Numbered from the stretch's first letter, positions 1 through 12,710 are shown. The stretch is 64,000 nt of DNA from Plantago ovata (GCA_028274465.1 CM051456.1:93420753-93484752), one strand, 5' to 3'. The notes: a model not told the origin generated them from the letters alone. A program made the numbers and translations.

Positions 1-391
1 GATCGTCAGATTAGAGTAAGCCTATGGTTATGACTTACTGCATATTGTATCTAGCGACCTCGATAGGTACAATATGTAGGGCATCGGGTTAAATTAGATT
101 TAACAACCAAGAGTTGCATGGCGCAATTGGATAGTCCTACCCGTCATATTATGCTGTGCGACCAGCCCCCGTTGGAGTATAGCATAGTATGGATTTGGAT
201 CTTGGCCACTACGGTAACTTGTTGGACATTACCCGTATGTTTGTTGTGGGGGCAAGCATATGTGAAAATAGTGGGAGCTAAACAGCTAAAGGGACCTTGT
301 TGTTTAGTTATGTTGACTGTGTATTTAGAAATAATATTTCAATGGTTGATTTATTATTTTCGTTCTATATTATTTCTCCTGGAAAACCGAA

Positions 392-3300
392 ATGGCGAGT
401 ATCTCGCTCCGTGCTGTCTTAGAGAAGCAAATTTTGACCGAACCAAATTTCCTAGATTGGATCAGGAATATATGTTTGGTGCTGAGGTACGAAAGGATTG
501 AGTACGTCTTAGACGAGGCTAATCCCGTGTGTCCCGAGAATCAGATTGCCGATAAAGTTGCTGATTTGAATCAAGCCAACAAGGCAAAGTCTGATAAGCA
601 TCATGAGGATGGTAGATCCGCGCAGTGTATTATGCTGGCGGCAATGAGCAACGAGCTGCAGAGACAACATGATAGCATGTTGCCGTATGAGATGCTGAAG
701 CATCTTGAGTCGATCTTGGAGACGACAGCTAGAAGTGTTGAATTTGATTTGATCAAAGAGATACACATATGAAAGCTCAATGAAGGAGGGAACATGTCTG
801 AACATGTTCTCAAGATGAGAATAAGATCATGGTGATCTTTGTCCTTCAATCATTCCCGAGTTCGTATTCGCAGTTCATCGTTAACCACCATGAATGCGAA
901 GGACGTGACACTGCCCGAACTCCATAATCTGCTGAAGACATATGATCAAACTCTTCCTAAGAAGGAAAAGTCGATCATGTTTGTTGGGCAACCGTCTAAC
1001 CCAAACCCGAGAAACAAAGGTGCTAAGGGTAAGGGAAAGTCGGGAGCCAAGGCTAACACTTCGAGTGATAAGCCTAAGTGTCTGAACCAGAAAAAGGAAG
1101 TTCAAGAGGAGAGGAACGGTACACACAGATGAATGTCTTTTCTGTAAGCAGAAAGGGCATTGGAAGAATGATTGCCCTAAGCTAAGGGCAGATCAAGCTA
1201 AGAAGCCGCCGGCTTCTGGCTAAGGTATGTTTGTTATTGAAATGAACATGACTACTTTTGACTCCAATGGTTGGGTATTAGATACATCATGTGGCTCACA
1301 CATTTGTAATAATGTGCAGGGGCCCATTGAACACAGGCTAGTCAAGCAAGGTGAAATCGACTTGCATGTTGGGAACGGCAATCAAGTTGAAGCCAAATGC
1401 GTTGGACGCTGGAAGATAGATTTACCATCAGGACAATGTTTGGAACTTGATAACGTTTATTTTGTTCCATCCATTGTCAGAAATATTATTTCCATTCCAT
1501 TGTTGGACAATTTGGGTTTTTCCTAATACTTGTTATTTTTCATTAAATGACTAGTATTATGGAAAGGGTCGCTTAGTGAATAGTTTATATATTTTGCAAA
1601 GTAGTCTACCTTTATTTCAAATACATAACAAACAACCATCTTCAAGTAGAAAGAATAATCCTCTTATCTATGGCATTGTTGGCTAGGCCATATGAATGAA
1701 ACACGGATTCAAAGACTAAGGAAGTTGGACTACTTAGAACCATTTGATTTTGAATCATATGGTACATGTGAATCATGTGTTAAGGGTAAGATGACGAACA
1801 AACCTTTTGTTGGACAAGGTGTTCGTGCCACTCGCTGCTTAGAGCTCATACATACCGATGTATGTGGACTTTTTAAGGTCCATGCGCGTGGGGGTTATCC
1901 TTACTTCGTTACCTTTACTGACGATTTCTCAAGGTATGGGTATATTTATCTAATGATGAATAAATCTGAGACCTTTGGGCAATTCAAGGAGTTTAGGAAT
2001 GAGGTCGAGAATGAATTGAACCTAAGGATAGTCACTCTTCGATTGGATCGAGCAGGTGAATACCTTAGTGAAAAATTTATCGACTACTTGAAGGAAAGTG
2101 GAATTCAATCGCAATGGATTCCTCCTGGAACACCACAGTTAAATGGTGTGTCTGAGAGAGAGGAATCGAACCCTGTTAGACATGGTGAGATCAATGATTG
2201 GATTCTCGACTCTTCCAAAACATCTATGGGGATATGCACTGCAAACTGCAATCTACATTCTGAACCGTGTACCGTCTAAATCAGTGGAGAAAATTCCTTG
2301 TGAGTTATGGAAGGGAAAGAATCCCTCACTGGGCTATCTTAGACCTTGGGGCTGTCTTGCGATAGTCAAACTGATGCTCACTGATACGTTAGATGCCAAG
2401 GGTGTCAAAGTATATTTCATAGGCTATCCTCGTTAGACGAGAGGCTATGAATTCTATCATGCTGAAGATCACTAGGTGATAGTATCTAGAAACGTTAAGT
2501 TTTTAGAAGCAGAATACCTCGAAGAAGAGAGGTTAGATGACATGATAGAACTTGAAGAAATTCAAGACTTTGACACGCGCGAACATGAGTTCTCTAAATC
2601 TTCTGATTTGGACTCAAGTTCAGTGGGAGCTTTCGAAGCAGACAAGGGTAATGATATGACACTTGCTAGGCATGTCATAGTCAGTGGGAGTCCTGTGATT
2701 AGATCAACAATTGAAACCACACCGATATAACCCGTTGTCAACCAAACTGTGCAACGAGTTGCACAAGAGCAGCCTCCCGCTAGGGAACAGGGTCGCGTGG
2801 CGCGACTAGCTGCATCAGTGCCCACTGATAATGTTCGTGTTACACGAAGCCAGAAAAGAAAAGCAGCAGAACCAATCGAGCTCCGTAGGTCGAAGAGGAT
2901 CCTAAAAGGACCTCAGAAGCAAAGCCTTATGATAGAAGACATCAGTGAACTTGATGTCGGCTTATTAGATCGGAAAGATCCCGAGACCTACAAAGAGGCA
3001 ATAATTTATATTGACTCAGACAAATGGCAAGAGGCCATGGAATTGGAAATGGACTCCATGTACCTGAACCAAGTTTGACCTATTGGGTGCAAATGGGTCT
3101 TTAAACGAAAGAAAGATGCCGATGGCAAGGTACAAACGCACAAAGCTAGGCTTGTGGCGAAAGGCTACACGCAAAGGTATGGCATCGATTACGATGAAAC
3201 CTCTTCACTGGTGGCAAAATTGAAGTCCATTCGAATTCTACTTGCGATAGCTGCCTTGTATGATTATGAGATCGGGCAGATGGATGTAAAGACTGCCTTC

Positions 3301-4080
3301 CTCAATGGCAACCTTGAGGAAGAGTTCTATATGGTACAGCCGGAAGGTTTTATTAGTAAAACCAGGCCGACTGCTGTATGCAAATTACAAAGATCCATCT
3401 ATGGGCTAAAGTAAGCGTCTAGGAGCTGGAATATCCGCTTTGATGAAGCTGTCAAATCGTTTGACTTCATCAGAAGCAAGTAAGATCCCTGTGTCTACAC
3501 TAGGCACAGCGACAAGGGAGTCGTTTTCATGATCATCTATGTTGAATGACATTTTGATCATGGGAAACAATGTCTCTATGCTAGATGAGACTAAAGTTTG
3601 GTTATCAAGTACCTTCTCGATGAAGGACTTGGGTGAAGCGAACTACATCCTAGGGATCAAGATCTATAGAGATAGATCCAAGAGGATGTTAGAATTGACA
3701 CAGTCCACCTACATCGACAAAATACTGAAGCGTTATAAGATGGACGACTCAAAGAGAGGCTTTCTCCCAGCTAGGCGTGGGATTGTCTTATCAGTTAAGG
3801 ATGGTCCTAAAACTGATGAAGAAAGAAATGCAACGAGTCGTGTGCCCTATGCTTCGGCAGTAGGGTCTATAATGTATGCAATGAATTGCACAAGGCCCGA
3901 TGTGGCATATGCGCTTAGTGTCACTTGTCGAAACCAACAGAATCCAGGATTACCTCACTGGGTTGCTGTAAAGAACATTCTTAAGTACCTTCGACGGACT
4001 AAAGAGATGTTCTTGGTGTTTGGTGGAGAACCAGAATTAAAGATGTTTGGGTATGTCGACGCTTGATTTGAATCAGATCC
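392..4080 (+). pseudogene. gag-pol polyprotein remnant of element A
   Basis: The ATG at 392 opens the same gag N-terminus as B (MASISLR...). The frame is closed at about 770 by a TGA where B has a Cys codon. A deletion of about 54 bp in gag follows near 810, and several indels and stops come later. Recognisable parts in order are the zinc knuckle (about 1135-1175), the protease motif DTSCGSH (near 1280), the GAG-pre-integrase HHCC region, the integrase (1830-2270), and the reverse transcriptase and start of RNase H (2990-4070). One extra A inside the YVDD catalytic box (about 3541-3550) shifts the frame in the RT active site. In a live element the product would be cut into capsid, protease, integrase and RT/RNase H. 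This copy cannot make them. Confidence 0.85.
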
Positions 4081-4448
4081 ACAGGACGTAAGCCACCTCT
4101 GCCGGAGGAATCGCCGGCCCGTCTTCTTGGTCACACAAAGAATATCCTAGCATTCTTCCGATAGGCTGTTCATCCGTGGATACCAAGGTTGAGGTTCTAG
4201 GAGCTGGAAACTAACTCTTATTGTCTTGTAGATAATCAGAGCATTGTAGATATCTTCGACTTCGACGAAGGAGAAGATACACAGGATTATTACGAAGACT
4301 TGGAAGCTGCTTTGGAAGTAAGGTTAGTCTTGTAATTGACGTGTTTATATATATACAACATATACATAATCAATTAACCTGTATGTTAAGAAAATTTTTG
4401 AAATTCCGCTGCGTACCCTAGGGGTAACTCTGATCGTATTTTCTTACA
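4081..4448 (+). repeat. 3'-terminal fragment of element A's LTR
   Basis: This stretch resembles the last about 390 bases of B's 5' LTR (roughly 11300-11692), including the motif for the GCTGCGTACCCTAGGGGTAA run and the terminal TTCTTACA. It abuts broken RNase H sequence, so about 1.7 kb of LTR and the pol 3' end were deleted. Confidence 0.8.
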
Positions 4449-7179
4449 CAAACTTCAAAAAGAACACTTTGACCAGAGTTGCTAAGTCTGTCAGCAACTG
4501 GCAAAGATATAGAAGGATGGACTTTTCAGATCTTCACATCCATCTATCCAATGAGAGGAAGAGAAACTCTCTACTCAAACTCGAGACGTTTGTACACTCT
4601 ATACTTCCTGAAGAGCTCTCATATTCTCAGCAAATGAGTTCAAATCTGATTGCTACAATCAGAGAGAATATGAATGCCAAGTTCAAGAGTTCCTCTCCAG
4701 CTGAACAAGCTGTGATGCTCAAGGGTTCCTTTGTACCCGTGGTGGTTGATCCCCACAAAATCAATGAGGAAGAGGAAGTTACAAGTGCTGCAAAGTACAA
4801 ACATCTAGAGTTGGTCATACTGACGGATGATGATGAATAAGAAGAGGATGAAAATATCCCTAAAGATACCAGTGATGATGAAGTCAAAGATTCTAAGGAC
4901 AGCAAGGACGATGATGATGATAATCAAGGTCCTAGTCCGGATGTTGGCGGAGTAAAAATGACAATTGCTGATAATGAAAATCAAGATAACACTGAGAATC
5001 AGCAAGCTGAACAAACTCCCAGTCAGCAACAAGAATCCACTCCTACTCCTGCTGAGGAAAGTACTCCAGCAACTGAACAAGTTGCTGAAACTGAAGAAGA
5101 GTACGCCAGAAAGCGTGCTGAAGTGCATAAAGGCAAAGCTAAGCTTTCTGATGCCGAGTTAGCATTACTCGAAGCTAAGGTCACTGAACCAAACCTTGGA
5201 GAAGAAGAAGATATGTATGAAGATTATCAGAGAGCATTACAGAATAGTCTACAGATTTATGACAGACACACGAAGAATCTAGATATTTCTCAATCTTCAG
5301 GAGTGAATAACAAGGAAGTCTCCTCCTTTCCACTTACTACTGGTGAAACTCCAGTTGTTGAGTCCAAAGAGTTGCCTTCAGCAACCACTCAACCATAAGT
5401 GACTGAAGCTCAGGATTTGGGAAGCAAGGTTGTTGGCCTTGATGAATCTGATGAAGAAGAAGATCTATCTAACTTCTCAGCAAATGACGAAGAAAAGTCA
5501 AAGAAAGCTGAACCTCAAATGGTAGAAATTCCTCCACCATCTCTCATAAATGATGAAGGAGATGCTGAGAGAAGTCGCTTGCTCAGATCGCTACTGAAAT
5601 CAAATCTCACTCACTCACTCCCTTTCTAGTGTTGTTCCCAAACATTGAGGAGTTTACTCCTAGAATAAAAGCACTAATGGTTGTTCACAAAGCATGCCAA
5701 CAAGAGGATGATACCTTGCTTGCTGAGAGTCCACTTGACATTGGCAAAATACTGACCACTGTGCTGAGACGCACTACTACACTTACCATAGCTCAGAAAA
5801 ACATCAGTCTACATCACAAAAGCTATGAAGAAGATGTCAGTCAGGCACTCAAGCTTGCTAAAAGCGCATTAACAAAGGCTCAGGCTATACTTGAAGAAAA
5901 ACTCAACAACGAGCGCAGACATGAGGAGAATCTGGCTTTTATTAAAGAAGAATTGTCTAAGCTAACTACAGATCAGCAAGACATGATTTTGAAATACAAC
6001 AGCCTAAATACTCTTGCTGAAAACTGCAATGAGTTTTTCTCTTTACACATCCGACCGATGATGCAATCCATGTCTAAGGGGGAAGATTCTAGAAAAAGAA
6101 AGTCTTCAAGAGACAGAACAAATAATCCCTCTGAAGTTGAAGCTCCTTTAAAGCTGCCTGGACCACCTCCCAGAGAACCTCTTGCTGAAACAGAGCAAAG
6201 TTCTAAGAAAAGAGCTGAAACAGATTCTGAGAGAAGTTCAGCAAATCCTAAAAGGACAACTTCTGCTGAAACTCAAGAATTCTGTCACACTGAAAGTCAT
6301 CAAGACATGAATGAAGATGATGATAATGATGATGACCAAACAATAGCTCAAGCTATAAGGGCTAAACCTCTTTCTGCCTTAACTCCATCTGGCCAATCCA
6401 AACACTTCTCTTCTGACTCCAGATCTTCAGCAAAAGATCATGACAATGCTAAGTCAAGAAGAAGAAAGCAAAGACAGGAAGAAAGAAGGCTAGCTAACAT
6501 TGCAATTGGCACTGGCATTCATTACACAAAGACCAGCAATGAGGAAACCACTCAGAACGTGATCAGAAACCATGGTTGTTGGATCACAAAGCTGGAAGAT
6601 CTTTTGGCCAATGACTTCTTTCCAACTGTTGTACTGAATCAAATGTATACTTGGATTGAATTGAAAGTTGCAAGAAAAGAAAGGAATCCTCCTCCCTACC
6701 CAAGGAACATTGCTGTAAAATAGCTGAATATTGAGATCTTGGTAAGAAAGACTTCCATCAGCAAGAAGATAAAACAAGAGCCTGATTTAATCAAGCCGAT
6801 GGATGTTGCTTACTATAGTGATCCTATAACCAAGAAGTCCAAAAAGAAATATGGCTTGATTCCTTATGAGTATTTTTATCTCACTGCTAAGGATCAAGAA
6901 GAAGACCTTCTCTGGTTAAGGCAGATTCATGCCAACAAGGGTATTTTAGACACTCAACTTCTACATGCTAGCAATTGGGGCATGCACTTGTGGGTAATTC
7001 ACTACAAATAGATGAATGGTGAAACCATCATTATACTGCCTGCAAGAATGCAAGAATTATTCAACTTGAAGTCTGTAAGCTACTTGAAGATTACGAGAAG
7101 GACTGTGTTGAATTCACTGCTCTTGCTGAGAAGAGTGTAACGGAGATTCTTAGAAAATCTTTTGCTGGAATAGTCTAGT
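4449..7179 (+). pseudogene. Post-pol ORF of SIRE element C (C-terminal part)
   Basis: Reading segments 4469-4840, 4958-5398 and 5399-5629 share one frame, separated by stops where S1 has sense codons. A small indel near 5629 moves the frame, and 5629-6723 plus 6739-7011 continue with two more stops. The protein is acidic and low-complexity at first (Asp/Glu runs, Gln-rich stretch), then predicted helical or coiled-coil-like (about 5840-6060). A basic stretch (RRRKQRQEERR, near 6455) and a well conserved C-terminal block follow (YYSDPITKKSKKKYGLIPYEY and the LLHASNWGMHLW motif). I recognise no enzyme domain and see no signal peptide or membrane segment. It occupies the place where SIRE elements are known to carry an env-like gene, and its function is unknown. 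Confidence 0.75.
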
Positions 7180-7433
7180 CCCTTGTAAAAGCTTTGTTTT
7201 GTTTGTTGAATACTTTAGTTATCTATGAGCTTTCTTGTAAACTTACTCAAAGATAACTATCAGCAATGAACTTTTTGACTCTTATTGGTTTTTGATTATG
7301 CAAACTACTTATGCTTACTGTTTTATTATTCAAGTATGTTTGCATTAATCAACTGATTTATTCAACATCAGAAACCTCTAAAAGGGTAACAATTAATTTA
7401 GCCATGGATTGCTAACATCAAAAAAGGGAAATT

Positions 7434-8949
7434 TGTGAGGAAACTTGTAATTTTGATGAGCAATTAACCATGCTAAATTAAGAAAAGTCCAGTAGCTAGT
7501 ACTCTTAAGGTCCATAGGAATTTAGAATTTTAAGGACATTGTAAAAGAGGACGTTTGCTGAAAGACTTAGTGTAGGTACTAGTTAGGTGCTTTCGTTTGC
7601 TGATGATGTACTTTGTTTTTACAAATGAACTATTGAAGCACTAGAACCGCTCAGAAATGTAAAAATTCGAAGATTGAAGACTTAGAAGAATTCTGAGAAA
7701 GGTATCTACAAAGGCACATGTTGCTCAGAAAGTGAGATTTTTAACAACAGCTCGCATAAGTGAAAATCTATATGACAGAGTATGTTGTGCTTGCTAAAAC
7801 TGAGACTGACCACTTGCTGAAAACATATGTGACCTCCTTGCTGAAGAGTACTTGCATTTTGGCTCCAACGTTCACATTTGAATTTGATTCAAATGAACAT
7901 TAAATGCAAAGTAGGCACGCGAAGAACATGAAGACAAGAAGACAAATGAAGGACGCTGCTGAAAGTACAAAAGCAAGATAGTGACATCTTAAGGTGCAAA
8001 GCCTTAGAATTTGAAATTCAAACGGCTCCCTTGAGACACTATAAATAGAGAGCATCCGGCAAAGATTAGAAGTGTGTCAACGACGTGATCAAACTCTCAC
8101 TTGTGCTTTAAACACTCAAAACCTTCTATACTCTTTACTATCTATTGATCCGTTCCAAGACTTAAGTTTGAAACAAAAACTACTTGGGAAGAAGTAGAAC
8201 ATTCACGGCTAAGAAATTAGTTAAGTGTTCTTTCTTTTGAACAAGAACAAGTCTTGACACCAGAAACAACTTAACTTGCTTACTGAAAAGTATTACAAGT
8301 TGTGTTTCTTTAGATAACTTGTTATAGCTGAAAAGTTATACTCAAGTCATCTCATCCCAAACCTCTCTAACTAATAAACACCCTTTTCAGGCGTGAAATT
8401 CAGGGGGAATTAATCAAGCATAGTGTTGCTGATTATAAGTCCCAAGTTTGGTGGAGAACAAGGTTACAGTTCTCTAGTTAGGTTGGAAACGAAGAAATTG
8501 TGCTTTGGTTTCTGAAGAATCATTAGTCATAGGATTTGTAAGGAACCTCACATCTTATCTTAGTGGATTCAGTCCTAGAAAGGACAAAGTGGATTAGTTG
8601 AGAGATTACGCCACTCTCAGATACCACTATAAAAATGTTTGTGTGATTTACTTTACCGCATTTAGTTTTCAGCAAGCTACACTTATTGTACACTAACACT
8701 CTGCTCACTTGCTCAAACTAGCATTCTTTGAAAAGCACTTATTGTATAAAGACTTCCGCACTCTGTTTTTAAAGTACCAGCAAACTCGTTCTGAAAAGTA
8801 ACAAGTACTTGTTGAGAAAGTTAAGTACCAGCAAACTCATTACTGAAAAGTAATAAGCACTTGCTGAGAAAGTTTTAAACGACAAAAAGTTTGAAAAGAC
8901 TATTCACCCCCCCCCTCTAGTCTTTTCTTGTTGTTTAAAGGGACCAACA
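7434..8949 (+). repeat. 3' LTR of SIRE element C
   Basis: The LTR runs from TGTGAGGAAACT to GGGACCAACA (1516 bp) and is preceded by the purine tract AAAAAAGGGAAATT. A TATAAATAG box is at about 8040. Near the end are a C-tract and the U5 hairpin units built around ACTGAAAAGT (about 8770-8880). It is clearly related to the LTRs of S1 (15635, 29654) and D1. Confidence 0.9.
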
Positions 8950-9585
8950 CTCGCTCCATCTGGACCGAACACCTGTCCACTATCGACGGCCCAGATCATA
9001 GCCGCCTGACGAATTTACCAATCTACCCTCCACGCTCCCGCATCGACACACCTTCTCGAGAAAACGCGGATTACCTAGCCACCTAAGGTAATTCGTGGAG
9101 CGAGGACTGTGTCGCGTAGATAGTACGAAGAGCGATGAGGGACCGATCACCCGAGAAGGAAAATTAAAGAGAATGCCTTGGTATGGTACCGAGGAGCCAC
9201 TGTCTCACAAGGATCCTCAAGACAGAAGAAAATGCCAAGAAAAAGAGGAAGGAAGACATTCCATTCCAACACCTTACAATTGCCTCCTCGAGACAATCAA
9301 CAAGAAGAATATCAAGGAGGCAAAAAATCGAGAACCCTAATTCCACCAAGGAATACTTACCCGAATCTGATTTCTACCCTGTAAATATACCCCTTTTATA
9401 AGGTACGAGCAACGTCTGCTCACACCCTATAAAAAGGGGGGGGGAGGGGGAGATAGGAGGAGGGAAAGTTACCAAGGCACGAATACGGAAATCATTTTTT
9501 GCCCACTAATAGTCGAGACTCTGCTCGACCTCTACTTCAACATAGTTCCTCAACTATCTTCTACAAAAAATTAGGGGGACATATG
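8950..9585 (+). other. Unassigned sequence between elements C and B
   Basis: No convincing gene is visible and the short reading frames here look incidental. The stretch contains a near-inverted pair, CCCCTTTTATA (about 9390) and TATAAAAAGGGG (about 9431), followed by a G-tract. That resembles the TATA/R region of a Ty3/gypsy LTR. It may be the tail of another LTR or the site into which C and B inserted. I cannot assign it further. Confidence 0.4.
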
Positions 9586-11692
9586 TGATAGTGTATATTT
9601 CCTAGAGACAGTCTTTATTAAGGGCATACAACCCTTATTAATGGCATATATGTACTATTACACAGGTCAACGTAATATAATATATGTTTGTTTGTTTGAC
9701 TATTGAGTATCGCTTTCATATTTATATTACACCAGGCATACAGCATGTCATATCTCTATTCCTGTCTGTATTGATATCAAACATGTCCCCTCGGATAGAT
9801 GACTGATCACACAGATAGTGGGAGCTATGTGAGTTATCATCTATCCTAAACTCTCCCTAGTCGAGGTTCATCTCGGATGTAGGGGTCTGAATGAACCAGG
9901 TGAGACTAGTATGCGTGGAGGTAATACTTGTTAGAGCAAGTGTGAGCCGATCCCACGGCCATGGAACGGATTGTTAGACAATCTAGAAACGCTCCCATAA
10001 CTCCGCATAGTTGTTCGAAGGGTGATTACCGAACAATGGAAGTACCCACCGAAAACTCCCATCGATGTATACTCTACACCGAAGTATCTGTGAGAACCGG
10101 AAAGTTGTCGAAGTGATGCCAGTTGTCCTTTGGACTTACAGGACTTTATCATCACATTTGTTGCCCCATATCCTTGGTGGACCCGTCGATGTCAGCTCTG
10201 AATAAGCAGTTGACCCAAGACACGATCCAGGATTATGGCTACATACAAATGGGGTTGATAAGTGATTCTGTGAAGGATTCATCTCTCACGTGTAGCATAG
10301 GAGAGAACTGCTCATAGTCGTTCATAGTTGTGATTGGTTAAACCGCTGGCCAGCGTATCAATATTATTATGATAGTCATAATAGATATTGGATTCACCAA
10401 GCAACTCACTGAAGACGCCCGTGGATGTATTATTGGGATAGACACATCATCGATCCTAGATGCATTCCAGTCAGTCAGATGAAGGGACGTTACCATCGCC
10501 GCGTTGAGCGCAACCGACTTCAACTAAAGGGTTTGCTTTGAGAAACCTCTCAAACGTCCTCATGTATTAATATTGCAAATGGAACCGTCTAGGAATTCCA
10601 TGTTGCCTAGTGTAGCACTTGCTTAATACAATGAGGCCCTATGGGTCACACTATGTGGTGATTCAGCTTATCCGAATATCCTTGAAGATGGAATTGCAAT
10701 TAATTTAGAATTAATTGTGATTGATGAATTATAATTGATTTGTAATTAATTTAATTATTTGTGACTCAATTAATAATTTGGAATTATTAATTGAATTGAT
10801 TGATTAATTGTATTTTATGTAAATACAATTAAAGATTATATTTTAGAAATATAATAGAGGTTTGTTTTGAAAGGATATATTAATTTAGAATTAATATATG
10901 CACATGGGTAAAATCTACTTAGAGTTTGAACTGCCTTCGAATTATAAGTGGGTCCCAAAAATTGGGACCCACATACCCCCCCTTGGCCGGCCGCTTGTAG
11001 TAGTAGTATGGGAGGGAGTTTCGAATCCTTCCCATATTAGAAGTCAAGGGTTAAGTTAGATTTCCTAATTGAGTTCTAACTTAATTGGGAATGAATCTAG
11101 ACTTAAATTGGTTTCCTTGTGCAATAAGAATTAGAGTTCTTATTCCTTTATGAAGTCTAAAAGAATCTTCTTTAGGCTTCTATTGACTACTATATAAGTA
11201 GGTCATTAGAGAGCTTTTTCAATGCCGAATTCTTAGAGAATTATTTTACCTTTCTTAGAGAAAATGAAAAGCTCTCCCCTACCTCTACACACTAGCCGCG
11301 CGCGCCACTCTCCACTGGAGGAAAATCGCCGCCCCATCTTCTTGGCCACATAAAGAATATCCTAGCATTCTTTCCGATAAGCTGTTCATCCGTGGATACC
11401 AAGGTTGAGGTTCAAAGAGCTGGAAACTAACTTTTATTGTCTTGCAGATAATAAAAGTATTGCAGATATCTTCGACTTCGACGAAGGAGAAGATTCACCG
11501 GACTATTACGAAGACTTCATCGATTGGCATATCGATTCAATACCTATTCTTGCTTTGGAGTATTGTAATTCTTCTGATTAATGTGTTTATTTTATACGTT
11601 ATATACATGATCAATTAACTTGCATGTTAAGAAATTTTTTTTTGAAATTCCGCTGCGTACCCTAGGGGTAACTCTGACCATATTTTCTTACA
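9586..11692 (+). repeat. 5' LTR of element B
   Basis: It starts TGATAGTGTATATTTCC and ends TTCTTACA, 2107 bp, and is followed one base later by the primer site. The same start occurs at 33153 after the pol stop and purine tract. Notable parts are a perfect 11-bp hairpin (10948-10972), AT-rich U3 sequence (10680-10900) and a TATA box at 11191. Confidence 0.9.
11191..11198 (+). promoter_or_regulatory. TATA box in the 5' LTR of element B
   Basis: TATATAAG lies about 500 bp before the LTR end, at the same relative place as TATATATAG in the 3' LTR (about 34761). It is the likely core promoter for the genomic RNA. The 3' LTR copy sits in a perfect 16-bp palindrome (CTACTATATATAGTAG). Confidence 0.6.
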
Positions 11693-11693
11693 G

Positions 11694-11706
11694 TGGTATC
11701 AGAGCC
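11694..11706 (+). other. Primer binding site of element B (initiator Met-tRNA)
   Basis: TGGTATCAGAGCC begins one base after the LTR end. It is the usual Ty1/copia primer site, complementary to the 3' end of plant initiator Met-tRNA, and it confirms the LTR boundary and the plus orientation. Confidence 0.9.
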
Positions 11707-11860
11707 ATGTTAATTGATTATGTATATACGTATATATGTTATGTGATTTTATAGTTTATGTGGATGCAATTGATTCTATGATTAATTCGATTTTCGAAAG
11801 TTTTCTTTTTATATAAATTTAGAATTTATATTTTTCAAAAAAAAAAAAAGAAAAAGGGAA

Positions 11861-12011
<151 letters not shown>

Positions 12012-12542
12012 GCCTGCGGCCGCCGGCGCCCTATGGAACGGGATTTGATCCCGTCCCCGTATATTATTATATATATTTATTTAATTTTTCCGGGTTGGAC
12101 CCAAAATCGAATTTTTGGAAATTTTGAGGATTGAATTTTATATTTGAAATATAAATATGATTTAATTGTAATTATTATAAACTAGAGAGGTTAAATTTAA
12201 TTAGTATTAAGTTGAGGGGCTTATTTGTGATTTATCAATTTATTGTTTATTACAAATAAGTCTTTCTACTTTTGAATTTTGAATTTAACACCTCTAAGGT
12301 TTGGAAAATTACAATTGAGTCCTTCGGGTTTTCGAAAATTGCTACCTGGTCAATAGAATTTCGATTTTTCAATCTAGTCCAAATTTTCAATTTTTCATAG
12401 AGATTATAAGTATGAGATTATAATTTTCATAATGAAATTATGAAGTCATTTGACATCCACATAGGTTACTACTTGTTTTTTTGCTCGATATGCTATTGTT
12501 TGACAATGCATGTTTAAATACCACGTATTTTACTTTCCGTTC

Positions 12543-12710
12543 GACCGTTATGCATGCGAGGGTAGGCGGCGCCCTCTTATTTGTCGGACCGCATATTTTT
12601 ATGTATGGGTAGGTGGCGCCCATTATGTGCTTGACCGCGTTTAGAACTAGAATGGATAGGCGGCATCCATTACGTGTAGACCGCTCATGCATGATGGGTA
12701 GGCGGCGCCC
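12543..12710 (+). repeat. Four tandem hairpin units with conserved loop AGGCGGC in the B leader
   Basis: Four units of 44-46 bp each begin with GACCG (12543, 12587, 12633, 12679). Each then has a stem-loop at 12559-12575, 12605-12623, 12651-12671 and 12696-12710. The loop is AGGCGGC (AGGTGGC in unit 2). The arms differ but still pair: AGGGT/GCCCT, ATGGGT/GCCCAT, AATGGAT/ATCCATT and GGGT/GCCC, with T-G wobble at the inner pair except in unit 3, where it is T-A. This is the pattern of a maintained RNA structure in the 5' untranslated leader. Confidence 0.8.

Larger units (their letters stand above)
1..4448 (+). mobile_element. Element A: degenerate Ty1/copia element (Tork/Angela-like), 5' part outside window
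   Basis: Position 1 aligns with position 12883 of the related element B, and similarity runs through leader, gag, protease, integrase, reverse transcriptase and part of RNase H to about 4080. The rest of RNase H and most of the 3' LTR are missing, and a piece of LTR end (4081-4448) follows directly. The right border at 4448/4449 passes into SIRE post-pol sequence, so A probably inserted into element C, whose 5' half would lie left of the window. A has more stops, indels and deletions than B, so it is older or less constrained. Confidence 0.85.
4449..8949 (+). mobile_element. Element C: 3' half of a SIRE/Maximus-type Ty1/copia element
   Basis: From 4449 the sequence matches S1 from about 26560 onward: the C-terminal half of the post-pol ORF, a polypurine tract (about 7420-7433) and one LTR (7434-8949). 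The gag, pol and 5' LTR would lie left of element A, outside the window. The LTR starts TGTGAGG where S1 has TGTTAGG, and both end GACCAACA. Confidence 0.85.

Noticed and set aside
4805..5128. Minus-strand 107-residue frame rich in Phe/Ser/Ile
   Set aside because: It is the antisense of Asp/Glu-rich coding sequence of the SIRE post-pol ORF. GAT/GAA runs read backwards give Ile/Phe/Ser, so this is a shadow and not a membrane protein.
9095..9401. Small overlapping frames that might be a host gene
   Set aside because: Three overlapping short frames have no recognisable domain, homologous frame elsewhere in the window or codon signal.
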